From NCBI GenBank assembly GCA_041399065.1, contig JAWKTN010000005.1, positions 744,001 to 808,000 on the forward strand: a stretch of 64,000 nucleotides of DNA. The letters are read 5' to 3'. This document shows, in pieces, positions 1 through 8,210 of this stretch (positions are counted from its first letter, which is position 1; the number at the start of each line of letters is the position of its first letter). The translations under genes were made by a program, and so were the position numbers. The notes below the pieces were generated by a model that saw nothing but the letters and a program-made list of their open reading frames with translations, had not been told where the DNA came from and searched no databases. The DNA is from JAGQPD01 sp020426865 (GTDB lineage Bacteria; Planctomycetota; Planctomycetia; Pirellulales; Pirellulaceae).

Positions 1-2
1 CG

Positions 3-434
3 TGCGGTAAGCCGTGGACGACCGACGCGGTGAACTGTGCATTCGAAGCGCTGCAAATCCGGATGGGAAAAAAGGCAATGACTGAAACGGCCGTTGAGGT
101 GTCTGTCGAGGAGATCGATGAAACGGTGGCCTCCTTGCGGCCCACAAGGCATGTCCGAGGTAAAACGATTGTTAAAACGGAATCGGAACTCCGCGCGGAG
201 GCAAAGCGGAAGCTCACTAAGCGACTTGCCAAACGATACGCTCGCAAACATAGTTTGACGGAATTTCGCCATAGTTGGTGCCATCATGCCTTGCGCCGAG
301 GTCTTGATGCCTTAACCGTGTCGGTTCTAATGGGGCACTCCGACCCGAGCATGGTGTCCCGCGTGTACAGTCATCTCAACCACGCTCCGGAATACCTGCT
401 CGACCAAGCCCAACGTGCCGTTGAAGGAAGCTAG
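3..434 (+). CDS. Tyrosine recombinase/integrase, C-terminal part
   Basis: This is the catalytic end of a phage-integrase-type tyrosine recombinase. The frame is open to the window edge, so the N-terminal part lies outside; an internal GTG at position 30 is not a convincing start. The visible part carries the usual late motifs: FRHSWCHHAL (box II arginine, with T where the first His of HxxR is usual), LMGHSDPSMVSRVYSHL (the GH motif and the nucleophilic Tyr in VYSHL). Such enzymes integrate or excise mobile elements or resolve dimers. The missing box II His is a small anomaly. It is followed directly by the decayed tail of a second integrase. Confidence 0.8.
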   Translation, partial: CGKPWTTDAVNCAFEALQIRMGKKAMTETAVEVSVEEIDETVASLRPTRHVRGKTIVKTESELRAEAKRKLTKRLAKRYARKHSLTEFRHSWCHHALRRGLDALTVSVLMGHSDPSMVSRVYSHLNHAPEYLLDQAQRAVEGS

Positions 435-561
435 TCGTCTGCCACACGAAGTGCTGCGGCTTTCGTTTGAAAGGCCGCAGCTACTAGAGGCGGGAGTTGA
501 CCGCGTCACGGTAGCCGCGACACTCGGACACGTGGATGGGTCTACCTCATCACGGGTGTAA
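430..561 (+). pseudogene. Decayed C-terminal tail of a second tyrosine recombinase
   Basis: Reading from 430 in a different frame from the preceding integrase gives a stretch that ends at TAA 559-561 and contains LLEAGVDRVTVAATLGHVDG. This is the region around the GH motif of planctomycete-type integrases. The box II arginine region is garbled (VLRLSF where LRHSF is expected), the protein stops before the catalytic Tyr, and no start is present. I read it as a scar of an older integrase or a recombined tail. Confidence 0.6.
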
Positions 562-1291
562 AGTCACGGATTGGCCGATAACGAACTCCTTTGCAATGTC
601 CTCAATTTTTTCACCAGGGGGGAGTCTGGCGGACACCTGACAAAGAATGCGTCCCGCAACGCGGGGACCGGAGAACAAACGAAAGGAAAGCCAATTGACA
701 GTGTAGTGTCTGCACGTATGAAAACACGGGGTAAAGTGAGTCATCTTAATTCCTTCATGGGTAAGAGTAACACCAGCTGGCGCCAAATGGCACGGGCGAG
801 TATCAATAGTCCAGCCGTAAGTGGTTCAGATAGACCTTTGAATCGAGAGATTGTGAACGGCTGTATCCTATTTCGGTTTCAAGTGAGCCAGAAGCACGTA
901 GTTATCAACTCTGATAGCAATCCCTAGACGGTCACTCTGACCGAAATGACAACAGGGAATTGTCAGACCGCTCGTCGCCAATGGCGCGCCACACTCGTAC
1001 TTCTGTCTTTTGTCCGTTGCAGTCATTGGACTTCCCTCGACCCGAACGTCAAAGTTGAGGGTTTCGCCGTAGTGATGAAGGCAGAAAATGAACTGAAATA
1101 CGTCCCCAGTTTCTCCGCTAGTTTGGGTGGCGAGTTGCGGACGGGGCAGAGCGGATGTAAAGCTGATTGGAAGATGAAAAGTATTAGTTGAGATGAGCGA
1201 CAATCGTAGGGAGCAACGAATGCCAAGCAAAATAAAATCTTGCTGGTCGGACGTCGTCTACTCAATTCAGTTTGTGAGAAGGCAATGGGGC
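562..1291. other. Intergenic region without a recognised gene
   Basis: About 730 bases with only short competing open frames on both strands, none with a good ribosome-binding site or a recognisable motif. No repeat or RNA gene was recognised. Confidence 0.5.
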
Positions 1292-1453
1292 TCACTTTCT
1301 CAGCCACGGCGGACACTCGCTGACCGTCGACCAAGAAAAACATCCGCAACGGGGACAATGAGCGCAACGAATTGGGGAGAACCATTTGGCATTGCACTGC
1401 ATGCAAACGAAGTAGTACATCGTTTCGGAAATCCTATTGCTTGGAGCCGACAT
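1292..1453 (-). CDS. Small zinc-ribbon protein (53 aa)
   Basis: The ATG at 1453 is preceded by an ideal AGGAGG, which decides the start over a longer frame. The protein has two cysteine pairs, CMQC and CPRC, 13 residues apart in a 53-residue chain, the layout of a zinc ribbon, and ends in a PPW-containing tail. It lies last in the minus-strand mobilization cluster, separated from the upstream HTH gene by a hairpin terminator. Function unknown; a small DNA- or protein-binding accessory is likely. The start and the metal site are seen directly; the role is inference. Confidence 0.65.
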   Translation of the reverse strand: MSAPSNRISETMYYFVCMQCNAKWFSPIRCAHCPRCGCFSWSTVSECPPWLRK

Positions 1454-1470
1454 ATTGGCCTCCTGGGAAT

Positions 1471-1506
1471 GAAAAGGCCCCGTCAGCGGTGACATGCTGA
1501 CGGGGC
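1471..1506 (-). terminator. Rho-independent terminator
   Basis: An 11-bp perfect stem (GCCCCGTCAGC, 1477-1487, with its complement at 1496-1506) and an 8-nt loop is followed on the minus strand by CTTTTC. It ends transcription of the HTH gene at 1515-1772 and separates it from the zinc-ribbon gene. Confidence 0.7.
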
Positions 1507-1514
1507 GTGGAGTT

Positions 1515-1772
1515 CTATGGATCGAGCCTCAGGTGACGCAGCTGGATTCTGGGTGGCCGACGCAGGAATTGGGGTTCGATGCATTCGGCTCTTCTGTTCT
1601 TCTCCAAATACCTTTGGATCTGCGCTTCATCGATACGTATCGCGCCGCCCAAACGGTAATGTTCAAGTCCGTCCTGGCACAGTCGATAGACAGTCTTTAC
1701 CGACACGTTCAAACGTGACGCTGCTTGCTTAATCGTGTACATGGCGGTACCCAGTTTTCGGTCGACGCTCAC
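1515..1772 (-). CDS. Excisionase/MerR-type helix-turn-helix DNA-binding protein
   Basis: The segment MYTIKQAASRLNVSVKTVYR is a textbook excisionase-family winged helix (tyrosine, QAA, LNVS, TVYRL), followed by RLGGAIRID, the wing. The GTG at 1772 overlaps the stop of the upstream gene; an internal ATG at 1742 is the other possible start and begins exactly at the domain. Proteins of this kind act as recombination directionality factors or small regulators. It is the last gene before a terminator in the mobilization cluster, so a role in excision or in regulating transfer is plausible but inferred. Confidence 0.8.
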   Translation of the reverse strand: MSVDRKLGTAMYTIKQAASRLNVSVKTVYRLCQDGLEHYRLGGAIRIDEAQIQRYLEKNRRAECIEPQFLRRPPRIQLRHLRLDP

Positions 1773-2539
1773 GCGTTATCTACGACACCGTTCGGGCGGC
1801 ACCGTTTTGACCATCGACGGTAGTACCATGTTGCGGCGTATCCGCCGATGGCCATCACAGAAAGCAAGGAAAAACCGCCCAGAGCGGGAAACATCCAGCT
1901 GTTCGTCATCTTTTCAACGATGGGCGCGACGACTTGCTGTCCGGATTGCTCGATGACCGGACGAACAATATCCGAACCGGCCGTAGTAATCGCCGTTGAC
2001 GCGACGTGCTCGGCAGACTCGGCAAACGCCTCGGGCTTCATCAACACGGCGGTGGCAGCGGTACCAACCGCGACCGAACCCTTGTGTTTCCAGAGCCATC
2101 CTGCTGCATCGTCCGAGTATTTTGAGAGGCCTGCCCACCATTTGTCGGCACCGCCAGGCAGAAGATCGAGCAACTTCGTGCCCGAAACTCGTGGCTTTGC
2201 CAGTGTCGTGGCCGCGCCCGTCCCTTCGACAGCCATGCGGCGGACGGTTGGTGCGATGAGTGTCGCGCCCTTTTGGGTGACGGCAGCGGAAACGTCTGGC
2301 AGGAGTTTCGAGAGACCGGCGGTACCGATGTCCGGCAGTACGCGAACGGAAGCCTCGGCCGACTCTCGCAGTGCCCGACGAGCCGCGGCCTCTGCCGACT
2401 CTCGCGCCACTCTGCTCGTACCCTTCAAGATCATCTCGGAGGTCTCCCTGAGAGCTCTTGAGAACTGGGCCGACGCAACCGAACAGACGCTCAATGTGAG
2501 TACTAACGTAGCTAACGCATTGTTGATAGTCTTGGTCAT
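1769..2539 (-). CDS. Exported, membrane-anchored protein of unknown function
   Basis: 256 residues. The start has AAAGGAG 8 bases upstream. An N-terminal signal peptide (roughly residues 1-24, ending ASAQ) is followed by Ala/Arg/Glu-rich amphipathic helices with a repeated RESAEA motif, a middle region, and one hydrophobic segment near residues 222-245 (FPALGGFSLLSVMAIGGY) with a basic tail. This suggests a protein facing outside the cytoplasm and anchored at its C-terminus. It lies between another exported protein and the HTH gene in the mobilization cluster, so it may be a transfer accessory. I do not recognise the family. Confidence 0.7.
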   Translation of the reverse strand: MTKTINNALATLVLTLSVCSVASAQFSRALRETSEMILKGTSRVARESAEAAARRALRESAEASVRVLPDIGTAGLSKLLPDVSAAVTQKGATLIAPTVRRMAVEGTGAATTLAKPRVSGTKLLDLLPGGADKWWAGLSKYSDDAAGWLWKHKGSVAVGTAATAVLMKPEAFAESAEHVASTAITTAGSDIVRPVIEQSGQQVVAPIVEKMTNSWMFPALGGFSLLSVMAIGGYAATWYYRRWSKRCRPNGVVDNA

Positions 2540-2570
2540 AACCTAGCTCCTTTCTTTCTGTCAATAAAAC

Positions 2571-3452
2571 CTAACGCTTTGAATCGATGAGATCGGTCTG
2601 AAGTTGTTTGTGTGCTTCGACAATGCGTTTAAGCTGTGCCAGGTAGCCGTCGGGGCCGTCCAGCACGGCGGCTTCCGACAGTGCAAGCTCTTTCTTGAGA
2701 CTGACGACGATCTTGTTGGTAGGGTCGGTAGCCGCATCGACGGCGGCATCAACGGCAAGGTCTAACGCAAATTTTGCCACGGCATCTTGCCAGCTTCCTG
2801 GCTTCACACCCCAAATGTCCGCACGAATCGACGCGTCACGGATTCCGTCGCCGATGAGATTGCCGGCAGCAACATTGGCAGCGAGTCGAGCGATGTCCCG
2901 CTGCGCAGCACTCACGGCCGTGTCGATCACTCGCCCAAAGCGGCGCTCCCAAGGAGCGGCGATGTTCGCATCTGGTACGTAAGGTCGTGGTGGGAGCTGC
3001 AAACCTAGGCGTTGAGCAATAACTGCGTCCACGTCGTCGTAGAGGAACCGGTTGACGCCTTGTAGACTCTCTTTCATCATTTTGATTGTTTCTTGGTCAT
3101 CGAACACCATCGTCCTAAATAGCTCCCGGAATCGGTCATGCGTTCCGTTTCCGCCCAATTCGGCAGCGACACGTGCTTTCTGTGGGAAGGTGAGGAGTTT
3201 TGCGACAAAAGGACGAAGGACCGCATCGCTTCGAAACGCCTGAAAGTAGTCTCTCCAACGTTGGGTGTCTTTCGCGAAATAATCGTCGGTCAGCTCATGA
3301 GCATAGACCTCCACTTGCTTGTACACGTCCTGCTGTTCCGAGGTAGGCGTGTTGGGCGGTGCCGCCGTAGCGGCTGAAAACGCAGCCATGCCTACCGCTA
3401 GGGCAACGCAGAATCGCCGATGAATTTTCTTGAATTGTCCGTTGGTCATCAT
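2571..3452 (-). CDS. Exported protein of unknown function
   Basis: 293 residues from the double ATG at 3452/3449, which has GGAGAG just upstream. A basic N-terminus and a hydrophobic core (FCVALAVGMAAFSAATAA) form a signal peptide. The mature part is mostly helical with aromatic and charged residues (VYAHELTDDYFAKDTQRWRD), an NxxAA-rich centre and a C-terminal coiled-coil-like end. No catalytic motif is recognised. It is in line with the membrane proteins and coupling ATPase upstream, so it may belong to a transfer-associated envelope complex; this is inference from position. Confidence 0.7.
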   Translation of the reverse strand: MMTNGQFKKIHRRFCVALAVGMAAFSAATAAPPNTPTSEQQDVYKQVEVYAHELTDDYFAKDTQRWRDYFQAFRSDAVLRPFVAKLLTFPQKARVAAELGGNGTHDRFRELFRTMVFDDQETIKMMKESLQGVNRFLYDDVDAVIAQRLGLQLPPRPYVPDANIAAPWERRFGRVIDTAVSAAQRDIARLAANVAAGNLIGDGIRDASIRADIWGVKPGSWQDAVAKFALDLAVDAAVDAATDPTNKIVVSLKKELALSEAAVLDGPDGYLAQLKRIVEAHKQLQTDLIDSKR

Positions 3453-3501
3453 TCGCTCTCCAAAAAAGGGTAACTTGGGGCAATGCCACCGTGGCAAGGC
3501 C

Positions 3502-3870
3502 CTACCGTTCAAGCTGCAGTTGTTTGCCGTGACTCGGGGAATCGTGTCCCGGAGGTGACCTTGCGTCGGCGTGGTCGTCTTCCATTTGCGTGTAATTCAA
3601 GGACTGCTGTTCTTCCTGCGGTATTTCAACGTGTTGCGGCGACAGTCCATGGTCATACATGGGGGCCGCTTCCCCTCGAACGAGAACGTTGGCGATTTCG
3701 GTTGACCCGTGAGCCAGCCAGCCCTGGAAACGACCGTCGTTTTTTGACAAGCCGTTGCCATTGGTGTTGCGTTCCCAAACTCCGTGGAGGATATTGCGGA
3801 CGGCATTCGCTTTTTCGTTGCCCTGTCCTTGCGACGTGGGCTGTGACTGCACTGCATTACTCAAAGTCAT
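3502..3870 (-). CDS. Hypothetical protein in the mobilization operon
   Basis: 122 residues. Its ATG overlaps the 3' end of the upstream membrane-protein gene by 14 bases, typical of tight operon coupling. The protein is hydrophilic, without signal or membrane segment; the central part (VLVRGEAAPMYDHGLSP) looks like a folded domain and the tail is rich in D, H, S and P. I recognise no family. Confidence 0.55.
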   Translation of the reverse strand: MTLSNAVQSQPTSQGQGNEKANAVRNILHGVWERNTNGNGLSKNDGRFQGWLAHGSTEIANVLVRGEAAPMYDHGLSPQHVEIPQEEQQSLNYTQMEDDHADARSPPGHDSPSHGKQLQLER

Positions 3871-4429
3871 GCTCCCTTCGGGCGTTATGTACCATCGCCT
3901 GCCAGTAGCGTTGCTCGATCATCGTTGAGGTGATCTGCCGCTGCCGCGCATTGTCGCGTTGCCGAAGCAACTCGACGGACAGTAGTGAACACGGAACGTT
4001 TGCGAGCCACCAAATGGCAAACCCCTGTTCGTTCAAGGCAAATGAGACTACGGCAAAGACGATCGCAAACGTCGCGTCGCACTTTTGTTCGGATCCAAAC
4101 CAAGGCTCACCGACATAATGCGTATGGACTCCCGTCCCCTGCTTATGCCGGCGGAGGTAGATAATCAGATGGGTAAGCAACAGGTACCAGCTGACACAGG
4201 AAAAATGCCAGGCGAGGATACACGTGTGACCGCCCGAGAGCTCAGTGACGATCATCATCAGGAAGAAACCAACGATGATTCCGGGGAACCACGCCGAGGC
4301 CCCTACGGTTCCGGGCTTTCGGCTGTAGAGCCGTAGGGGATAGGTGGAAAAATGGATAAAGTTAATCAGAAGCGTCAACGTCCGAAAGCCATCTTCGGTC
4401 AGCGAACGTGGTTGCTGTTGTTCGTTCAT
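3857..4429 (-). CDS. Multi-pass membrane protein
   Basis: 190 residues with about four hydrophobic segments (roughly 50-66, 71-93, 120-133 and 137-155) and a charged C-terminal tail. The start overlaps the stop of the coupling-protein gene by four bases (ATGA), so the two are translationally coupled. A membrane partner for the coupling ATPase is the simplest reading, comparable in position, not in sequence, to TrwE/VirB10-contacting or inner-membrane partners of VirD4 proteins. Confidence 0.7.
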   Translation of the reverse strand: MNEQQQPRSLTEDGFRTLTLLINFIHFSTYPLRLYSRKPGTVGASAWFPGIIVGFFLMMIVTELSGGHTCILAWHFSCVSWYLLLTHLIIYLRRHKQGTGVHTHYVGEPWFGSEQKCDATFAIVFAVVSFALNEQGFAIWWLANVPCSLLSVELLRQRDNARQRQITSTMIEQRYWQAMVHNARREHDFE

Positions 4430-5997
4430 GACAGGTCCTGTGCAATGGCAAAGGTCTTAAATGGCAGCCCGTTTTCGAACAGCGTGCCGGTTTGATGGAC
4501 GTAGCCGGTAACGACAAAGCCGTGTGCTTTTCCACCAGACTTAAGACGCGTCAGTGCCGAGGCCAACTTTCGTGGAAGCAGTTGCTCGTGAAAGTTCACG
4601 TGCATCGCGTTTCCTACCCCTAGAACGTCGTACGGGTTGTTTTGTTGCACGGGATTCTGGCTACTGCCGACCATGGTGCGCACCATCTGGCCGCAAAGCT
4701 TCTCGAAATAGCTGCCTGTCTCTTCCATGTCACTGTTTTGCAGGAACAATTTCGTGTTGAAGTTCGAAAGCAGTGTGTGCGCCTGATACTTTGCCTTAAG
4801 TCCGTCTTGCATCGCATTCAGAAGCGTCGAGATACCCTGGATACAGCAGACTCGTGCCAGGCGTTGGGAACGCCCTTGTGTGGCCGCGTCGCTGTCGGCC
4901 TGCGGGGCAGCAACGAGCTGGTACTCGTCCGCGCAGATAACGACGATGGGTGTGTCCACGTTGACCGGGCGCGCCAGTGCGGCGCGCGTTAAGATCTGTG
5001 AATAGGCCATCTGGCCAAATTGGAACCCCTTCCCTTCGTGCACCGAATCGGTAAAGATTGTGATCCCGCCCTCCAAATCCCAATCCGGCGTATGATCGCT
5101 CTGACTGCAACAAAACGTGTCGTAGAGCTTTCCCCGGGTAAAGTTAGCAAGCAGCGCTGCGCAATGCATCGTCGTGGCCCCCACGACTTTCTCACCGGCG
5201 GCCGGGATCTTGCGCGTAAAAAACTCGTAGGCTTCACGGACGCGACGTTCGTGCTCGGCGGTACGAACGGCTTTGGCGGCCATCTCCAGCGTCAGACGGC
5301 ACTTGTTGCCGTACCATTCCTGACTTGTTGCATCGACCTGCGACAAAGACGACGGCGCGTCCGAGAGCATGGCATGCACGTGCCGTATCGTTAAGTGTTT
5401 TCCGAAGGCGACGAAGCATGCGCCGATCGAGTGGATCAATGCCTCACGCCTGGTATCGGACCAAAAACTCTCTTCTTTGCCCCCTCCTCCTTTGGTTGCA
5501 GCCTGAAGTTCATCCATTTGCTCAAAAAGCAACGCGGCACTTTCAATCGTGCCGCCCGCGCGGGTGAGCTCATAGAGAAGGAAGTTGAATTTCGTCTCTC
5601 CAGCCACAAAGAGCTTGACGTCGCTGCGACCCGCCTTACGGCATATTCTCGCGTAATCAAACGGGGCGTCAGGTTTTACCGAGAGAAAACAGCAGCCTAT
5701 TCGCTTTTCCGCAAGGAATTCGGTCATCATGCGTTTGAGGATCGAGGTCTTTCCCGACCCAGTTGCGCCAAGCAACATGATGTTTTCGCAAAGTCGGTGC
5801 CGATCAGTCCGCAAGGTCGACAGGACACCGTCCGTGGGATGCGCTGGCGAGTCCGGTGATTCGCCGTCATCGCCGACCTTGGTCGGCCGCGTGTGATTGA
5901 GGCTGCGAGACACGAGATAGGTAAGCAAAATCGCCGCCGCCAACAGGCACAACAGTCCCACTGGCGACAGGAGACTGGCGTTAGGATCGTGTTGCAT
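4426..5997 (-). CDS. Type IV coupling protein (VirD4/TraD-like ATPase)
   Basis: 523 residues. One or more N-terminal membrane segments (about 11-30) precede a P-loop ATPase with Walker A GATGSGKTS at residues 77-85 and Walker B IVVICADE at about 351-358, followed by a glutamine-containing QGISTL motif. This is the architecture of coupling proteins that bring the relaxase-DNA complex to the mating channel at the inner membrane. It is shorter than F TraD and lacks a long C-terminal tail. It overlaps the small membrane-protein gene upstream by 17 bases and the one downstream by 4. No VirB4 or pore genes are visible in the window. Confidence 0.85.
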   Translation of the reverse strand: MQHDPNASLLSPVGLLCLLAAAILLTYLVSRSLNHTRPTKVGDDGESPDSPAHPTDGVLSTLRTDRHRLCENIMLLGATGSGKTSILKRMMTEFLAEKRIGCCFLSVKPDAPFDYARICRKAGRSDVKLFVAGETKFNFLLYELTRAGGTIESAALLFEQMDELQAATKGGGGKEESFWSDTRREALIHSIGACFVAFGKHLTIRHVHAMLSDAPSSLSQVDATSQEWYGNKCRLTLEMAAKAVRTAEHERRVREAYEFFTRKIPAAGEKVVGATTMHCAALLANFTRGKLYDTFCCSQSDHTPDWDLEGGITIFTDSVHEGKGFQFGQMAYSQILTRAALARPVNVDTPIVVICADEYQLVAAPQADSDAATQGRSQRLARVCCIQGISTLLNAMQDGLKAKYQAHTLLSNFNTKLFLQNSDMEETGSYFEKLCGQMVRTMVGSSQNPVQQNNPYDVLGVGNAMHVNFHEQLLPRKLASALTRLKSGGKAHGFVVTGYVHQTGTLFENGLPFKTFAIAQDLS

Positions 5998-6274
5998 GGT
6001 AGAACTCCCACACTCGCAGGATCAAGTCACCCGCGAAATACGACAGGATAAAAAAGACTCCCACACACGAAAGCGAGCCCCAAACGTTGGACCAAAAGGT
6101 CGGCGGTGAAAATGGTGCCGGCTGACGTGGACAAAAGCAGAGCAAGTAGACGGTAAAGGCGATCGCCGAACTGACCACGAGCACGTCAATGATCAGATCG
6201 TTCGTCAGAAAGACTGGCGGGTAGCCACTTTCGCGGGCCGCCAAGTCATGAGTGATTGCTTCGAACAACGACAT
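5981..6274 (-). CDS. Small two-pass membrane protein
   Basis: 97 residues from the ATG at 6274, chosen because AAAGGAA lies about 9 bases upstream. Two hydrophobic segments (about 27-47 and 65-87) flank a short proline-rich loop with CFCPRQP. It overlaps the coupling-protein start by 17 bases and so belongs to the same operon. Function unknown; a partner of the coupling protein is likely from position. Confidence 0.65.
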   Translation of the reverse strand: MSLFEAITHDLAARESGYPPVFLTNDLIIDVLVVSSAIAFTVYLLCFCPRQPAPFSPPTFWSNVWGSLSCVGVFFILSYFAGDLILRVWEFYHATRS

Positions 6275-6395
6275 GGGGTGGGTTTCCTTTGGATCGTGGT
6301 GCGCGTCCGACGGGAAGAAACGGCGACGCGGCCCGTCGCCGTCCGCGGAGATCATGGCTGGCGGCCTTTTCAAGAACGGCAAAGCGGCGGCAACA

Positions 6396-7139
6396 CTAAT
6401 CCAGAAGCTTGAAGACGTTCTCGAAGGGGGTGCCGAGTTTCTGGTGGGCTTTCAGGCGGTTGATACGCTCGGTAAGCTCCGCAAGCAACTCTTCATAGGA
6501 GGTCGGCGCGTCGATGCGAAGATGGAGATTGCGTGCCATAGGGGCCTGCAATTGCTTCATCAACTTGTCTCGGGTCATTCCCGCCACAACGTCGTCGACG
6601 TAGCGGAGTTGCACTTCCGGGGAGTGTTTGGCCAACTCGTAGACGATCGAGTAGCCGATATTGGCGTTAGCGAGTTTGAGACGGACAGACTCTTCCAGGT
6701 CTTGCACACAGGACAGGCATTTGGATACCTCGGCAGGCGACATGCAGCACAATTCGCCAGCGGCAGCAGCACTGAGGCCCGTTTCCTTCATTACCAGCGT
6801 GACGGCGTCCGCACGCTCGCAGAAGTTCATGGCAGCCCTGGCACCGTTTTCTGCCATCGCCCGGATCACCATCTGGTCAATCGAGAGCTCCGGCGGAAAA
6901 TAATGGGCGTCAATCGTCTCTTTCTTCAGACGCCGCATGGCTTCCAGACGGTGCAATCCGCCGAAAACGCCATGCACGTTCGGTTGATCGGGATGGGGAC
7001 AGGCAAGTACGGGCTGAAGTAGTCCAATGTCGCGGATACTCTGCATCAGCGTGACAACCCGACGTTCGATGATCGGCCGAATCTGACTGAGCGGCATACA
7101 ATCGCACACGGGTAGCGACCGGTAGTTGGTAGCAGGCAC
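6396..7139 (-). CDS. ParB/KorB-like DNA-binding protein
   Basis: 247 residues, starting at a GTG with AAAGGAGAG upstream. Residues about 10-95 match the ParB/Sulfiredoxin N-terminal fold (LMQSIRDIGLLQPVLA, then GVFGGLHRLEAMRRL in place of the GERR box), and residues about 115-155 form a KorB-type HTH (GLSAAAAGELCCMSPAEVSK). It is the first gene of the minus-strand mobilization cluster. ParB-like proteins at such places act as centromere-binding proteins, operon regulators or nucleases. There is no adjacent ParA, so regulation of the transfer operon is the better guess. Confidence 0.75.
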   Translation of the reverse strand: MPATNYRSLPVCDCMPLSQIRPIIERRVVTLMQSIRDIGLLQPVLACPHPDQPNVHGVFGGLHRLEAMRRLKKETIDAHYFPPELSIDQMVIRAMAENGARAAMNFCERADAVTLVMKETGLSAAAAGELCCMSPAEVSKCLSCVQDLEESVRLKLANANIGYSIVYELAKHSPEVQLRYVDDVVAGMTRDKLMKQLQAPMARNLHLRIDAPTSYEELLAELTERINRLKAHQKLGTPFENVFKLLD

Positions 7140-7594
7140 GAAGCTCTCCTTTCGCAGGGAGGGGAAATGTGTGACAATTCCGATGTTTCACCCTGTGAAC
7201 GCATCAAGTGGCATTGCTGTTGCAGAAACGCATAGCACGTCGCGGAAGAACGGTTCTGCGTTTCGAGTATTACCGGCAAGCTGTGCATGCTCGTCATCCA
7301 GGGCGACCGAGGCGTGGTGTTTTCGACGACAAGGCTTGTTGCTTGCCTTTGGCGTGTTTTGCCATTTAATTCGCATGTTGGGAGTGCGAAGAGACAACAA
7401 CGTGCACGGGGCGTGTCCTATGGTTGCGTTGTCAGCGGAATAGAACGGGCAAATGTGATATGGCCGAAAGCTGGACGGGGGCCTAATTCGGCTTAAGCGG
7501 GTTGTTACCGCGTGTATCGAGCACCGAAGGCATCAACTCACGGAATCGCGTACGTCCAGAAGAATGGGATTGACGATGTCGGAAATCTCGCGTA
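7140..7594. other. Intergenic region upstream of the mobilization operon
   Basis: About 450 bases between divergently oriented genes. It should hold the promoter of the mobilization operon; I see no clear repeat, hairpin or RNA gene. Confidence 0.4.
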
Positions 7595-8179
7595 GTGTCG
7601 CTAGCGACTATGAATAACCATTTTGATGACAAAACCGAGATGGACCGGCGGATAGCTGCCGTTGATAGGGTATATGCTGGCGAAAAAACCGCCACTTACT
7701 ACGACACACTTTCAGCAGCCGGCGTGTGCGTGGAACGCCCCGCGCGTCTGCGCAACGTTGAAGATGACGCACGGCACACGTTGGATCAGGCGATTGCAAA
7801 TTGGGTTGTGGATGGTAACTACGAGAACGTATTCCGCGCCCTTCAGCCCCTTTTCGTTCGATTTGACTACGGGGTCCTACCGAGTGCGTTTGAGAGTGCA
7901 CAAACCAGTGTCAACACACGTCCCCTTACGGCCGAGGAAGACAGGCTGTACCCGCTGGCACGAACCGTTTCACACATTCAAGATTTGTTAATGTCGACGG
8001 CTCCCAAGTTCGTGGCGTGGCACTATGGGGACGCAATCGACAATCAAACGGCCGAGCGGGACCTAGGTTGTAGTTGGACAGATCTCAAGCTGCACATTGA
8101 TATTGAAACACAACGTCGCGGTCGTTTGCGGGCCAACGACAGCGACGATCAGCGCGATGATCGGCGGGGACACCGTTGA
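7595..8179 (+). CDS. Hypothetical protein
   Basis: 194 residues from a GTG, or 189 from the in-frame ATG at 7610; neither has a clear ribosome-binding site. The sequence is protein-like, with mixed hydrophobic and acidic helices and a basic, D/R-rich tail, but I recognise no family. It runs convergently into the sigma-like gene at 8211-9026. It may be a real plasmid gene of unknown function. Confidence 0.5.
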   Translation: MSLATMNNHFDDKTEMDRRIAAVDRVYAGEKTATYYDTLSAAGVCVERPARLRNVEDDARHTLDQAIANWVVDGNYENVFRALQPLFVRFDYGVLPSAFESAQTSVNTRPLTAEEDRLYPLARTVSHIQDLLMSTAPKFVAWHYGDAIDNQTAERDLGCSWTDLKLHIDIETQRRGRLRANDSDDQRDDRRGHR

Positions 8180-8210
8180 GCAGTCCCGCTGAGAAATCGT
8201 TCAACGGGAG

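Noticed and set aside
550..1230. Several frames of 80-127 residues on both strands after the integrase remnants
   Set aside because: They overlap each other, have no ribosome-binding sites and show no recognisable motifs.
1848..2564. Open frames of over 200 residues on the plus strand and in another minus frame over the exported-protein gene
   Set aside because: The gene at 1769-2539 has a signal peptide, membrane anchor and good start; the others are shadows without features.
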